Assembly: GCF_000826655.1 (NCBI RefSeq)
Contig: NZ_JXJO01000022.1
Coordinates: forward strand, 62,001-126,000
Reading direction: 5' to 3'
DNA length: 64,000 nt
Origin: Psychroserpens damuponensis
GTDB lineage: Bacteria > Bacteroidota > Bacteroidia > Flavobacteriales > Flavobacteriaceae
How positions within the stretch are numbered: the first letter of the stretch is position 1; the number at the start of each line of letters is the position of its first letter. The position numbers and the translations under genes are program-made. Below are positions 62,886-64,000 of the stretch, one piece after another. Under the pieces are notes generated by a model, which was given only the letters and a program-made list of their open reading frames with translations, had not been told where the DNA came from and made no database searches.

Positions 62886-63488
62886 ATGAAAAACTTATTT
62901 TTTACAATATCAATATTACTTTTAGCTTTATCATGTAAAGCACAAGGCCCAATAGTTGCCTTAGACACTTACGAACACAACATATTAGATGGTTCTTATG
63001 TTAAAGATCTCAATAGCGAGTTGAACAATTTTGTTGGCACATGGATATTTACTGATGGTACAACATCATTTACTTTAGTTTTACAAAAACAAATACAAAC
63101 CTTTAACGGTGATTATTATGAAGATTATATGATTGGGGAATACTCATACACTACAAATGGACTAACAATTGTTAATACTATCCCTTTGCTAAATAATGCA
63201 CAACTCAACTTGCAAAGAAATATTGGAGGTAGATATATTGTTAAAGGTCCAGACCATAATTGTACTGATTGTTTACCTAATGAAAGGCGAATTGATTTAT
63301 ACTTTTCAGACCCTAATCGAGAATATTTATCCTCAGGAATAGTTCTACGATATTTAGTCAACGAAACCAATCCAGAAAAAATTACTGCGACTATATACGT
63401 TGTTGGAAATGTAATGCTCCCTTATGAAAGTGCTTCATCTTCACCTAGTGTCCCTTACGGTACGTATTTAATGGAGAAGCAGAACTAA
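62886..63488 (+). CDS. DUF6705-like secreted protein
   Basis: The 200-residue protein has a signal peptide (LFFTISILLLALSCKAQGP) and a beta-rich domain with FVGTWIFTDGTTSFTLVLQK and RRIDLYFSDPNREYLSSG, as in proteins annotated DUF6705 in marine Flavobacteriia. The Cys in ALSCKAQ might be lipidated but the lipobox is poor. Start is the ATG before KNLFFT. It forms a pair with the lipoprotein upstream. Confidence 0.7.
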   Translation: MKNLFFTISILLLALSCKAQGPIVALDTYEHNILDGSYVKDLNSELNNFVGTWIFTDGTTSFTLVLQKQIQTFNGDYYEDYMIGEYSYTTNGLTIVNTIPLLNNAQLNLQRNIGGRYIVKGPDHNCTDCLPNERRIDLYFSDPNREYLSSGIVLRYLVNETNPEKITATIYVVGNVMLPYESASSSPSVPYGTYLMEKQN

Positions 63489-63511
63489 GTCTAGTTTTTG
63501 ATATTAATCAA

Positions 63512-63548
63512 TAACCTCTGAATTTTAATTCAGAGGTTTTTTGTTTTA
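63512..63548 (+). terminator. Intrinsic terminator after the DUF6705-like gene
   Basis: AACCTCTGAATT and AATTCAGAGGTT form the stem, followed by TTTT-G-TTTT. It differs from the metK terminator by about three bases over 37. Confidence 0.9.
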
Positions 63549-63582
63549 AAGAGAGTCCTTATATTGTTTAAAAATCTAAGCC

Positions 63583-64000
63583 ATGAAATTCAAAACCCTA
63601 GAAACTTCAGAATATAAAAATCTATACTTTCATAGAACCGAAGATTGGGATTGGCTTACCAGTGATATGATTAGAGTTATTGATAGCAAAAGTCCGCGAG
63701 TTATAACCATGGATCCTTGGCCTCAAAAAATATTTTTAGAAGCCCTAGGTCAATTAACAGTTGAAGATTATGTACACGCTGTTACCAAAGAGTACCCAAA
63801 AGGCAATGTACCAAAAGAGTTAGATGACACTATATTAGAAATGCTAGTAGACCTTGTTTATGGCGATAAAATTATAGCGTTTTCTGAGGTCCCCATAACA
63901 TTAGATGAGGCACTTTTAAACCCTATGACTCAAGAAGGCGACATTGCTGTTAAAGGCATTTGGAAAGGCACTTATCAATACTCAATTCCAGATGAATTTA
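63583..64000 (+). CDS. Unknown protein, cut by window edge
   Basis: The visible 139 codons start MKFKTLETSEYKNLYFHRTE and run off the right edge. TMDPWPQKIFLEALGQLTVE and DDTILEMLVDLVYGDKIIAF are seen; no signal peptide or known motif is visible. I do not recognise the family. It begins a new unit after the terminator at 63512. Confidence 0.7.
   Translation, partial: MKFKTLETSEYKNLYFHRTEDWDWLTSDMIRVIDSKSPRVITMDPWPQKIFLEALGQLTVEDYVHAVTKEYPKGNVPKELDDTILEMLVDLVYGDKIIAFSEVPITLDEALLNPMTQEGDIAVKGIWKGTYQYSIPDEF

Overview
The window is AT-rich chromosomal DNA from a member of the family Flavobacteriaceae (phylum Bacteroidota), probably a marine, gliding species. The evidence is the gliding genes gldA, gldB and gldC, two secreted proteins with type 9 secretion (T9SS) C-terminal domains, promoters of the Bacteroidota type (TTG, about 19 bases, then TAnnTTTG), a methionine synthase split into two genes, and frequent TTG starts without Shine-Dalgarno sequences. 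No tRNA, rRNA, CRISPR array, phage, transposase or restriction system was seen. Genus and species cannot be assigned from the sequence alone.

Layout. Positions 1-10254 (minus strand) carry an aerobic phenylacetate catabolism cluster: tetR/paaR, paaE, paaA, paaB, a four-helix-bundle gene, paaC, paaD, paaG, paaH, paaI, pcaF/paaJ and the 5' part of paaZ. A 20-bp palindrome between the TetR gene and paaE is the probable operator. The gaps of this cluster are full of dispersed repeats, and one repeat lies in frame inside paaH. Positions 10302-20235 hold a rhodanese, a DUF4230 protein, gldC-gldB, nadE, an atypical response regulator, dnaG, a beta-barrel/anti-sigma-like/ECF sigma group and a polyprenyl synthase. 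Positions 20286-23983 hold a large phosphatase-TPR-sulfotransferase fusion with a tiny partner gene, and a T9SS substrate. Positions 24049-34607 are housekeeping (rlmN, queA, aroA, a MazG-like pyrophosphohydrolase, two DUF3857 proteins, a YdjM-type membrane protein, dtd, rsgA).

Positions 34644-38970 carry the aromatic amino acid operon pheA - aminotransferase - tyrA - DAHP synthase/chorismate mutase. It is preceded by a 25-codon leader peptide rich in Phe, Tyr and Trp and by an intrinsic terminator, which is a classical attenuator layout. gldA follows divergently, then a head-GIN lipoprotein and a PagL-like outer membrane protein.

Positions 42181-60957 are sulfur and methionine metabolism. 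One SAM-I riboswitch precedes metH (N-terminal half) - four-helix bundle - metH (C-terminal half) - small ORF - metF. A second SAM-I riboswitch precedes metY-metX-metZ-rrf2. A separate promoter with a palindrome precedes DUF2061-cysH-sulfite reductase-cobA-siroheme synthase-FNR-rhodanese. A SAM-II-like aptamer directly downstream of a consensus promoter precedes metK. Two riboswitch classes for the same ligand therefore appear to act in one sulfur regulon. After metK, a 2.5-kb cassette (a lipoprotein with a JAMM-like motif plus a DUF6705-like protein) lies between two near-identical terminators. The window ends inside an unknown gene.

The observations most worth checking are the aromatic leader attenuator, the structured repeat family with compensating changes at its ends, the two intercistronic four-helix-bundle genes, the repeat made part of PaaH, the Asp-to-Glu response regulator and the phosphatase-TPR-sulfotransferase fusion.
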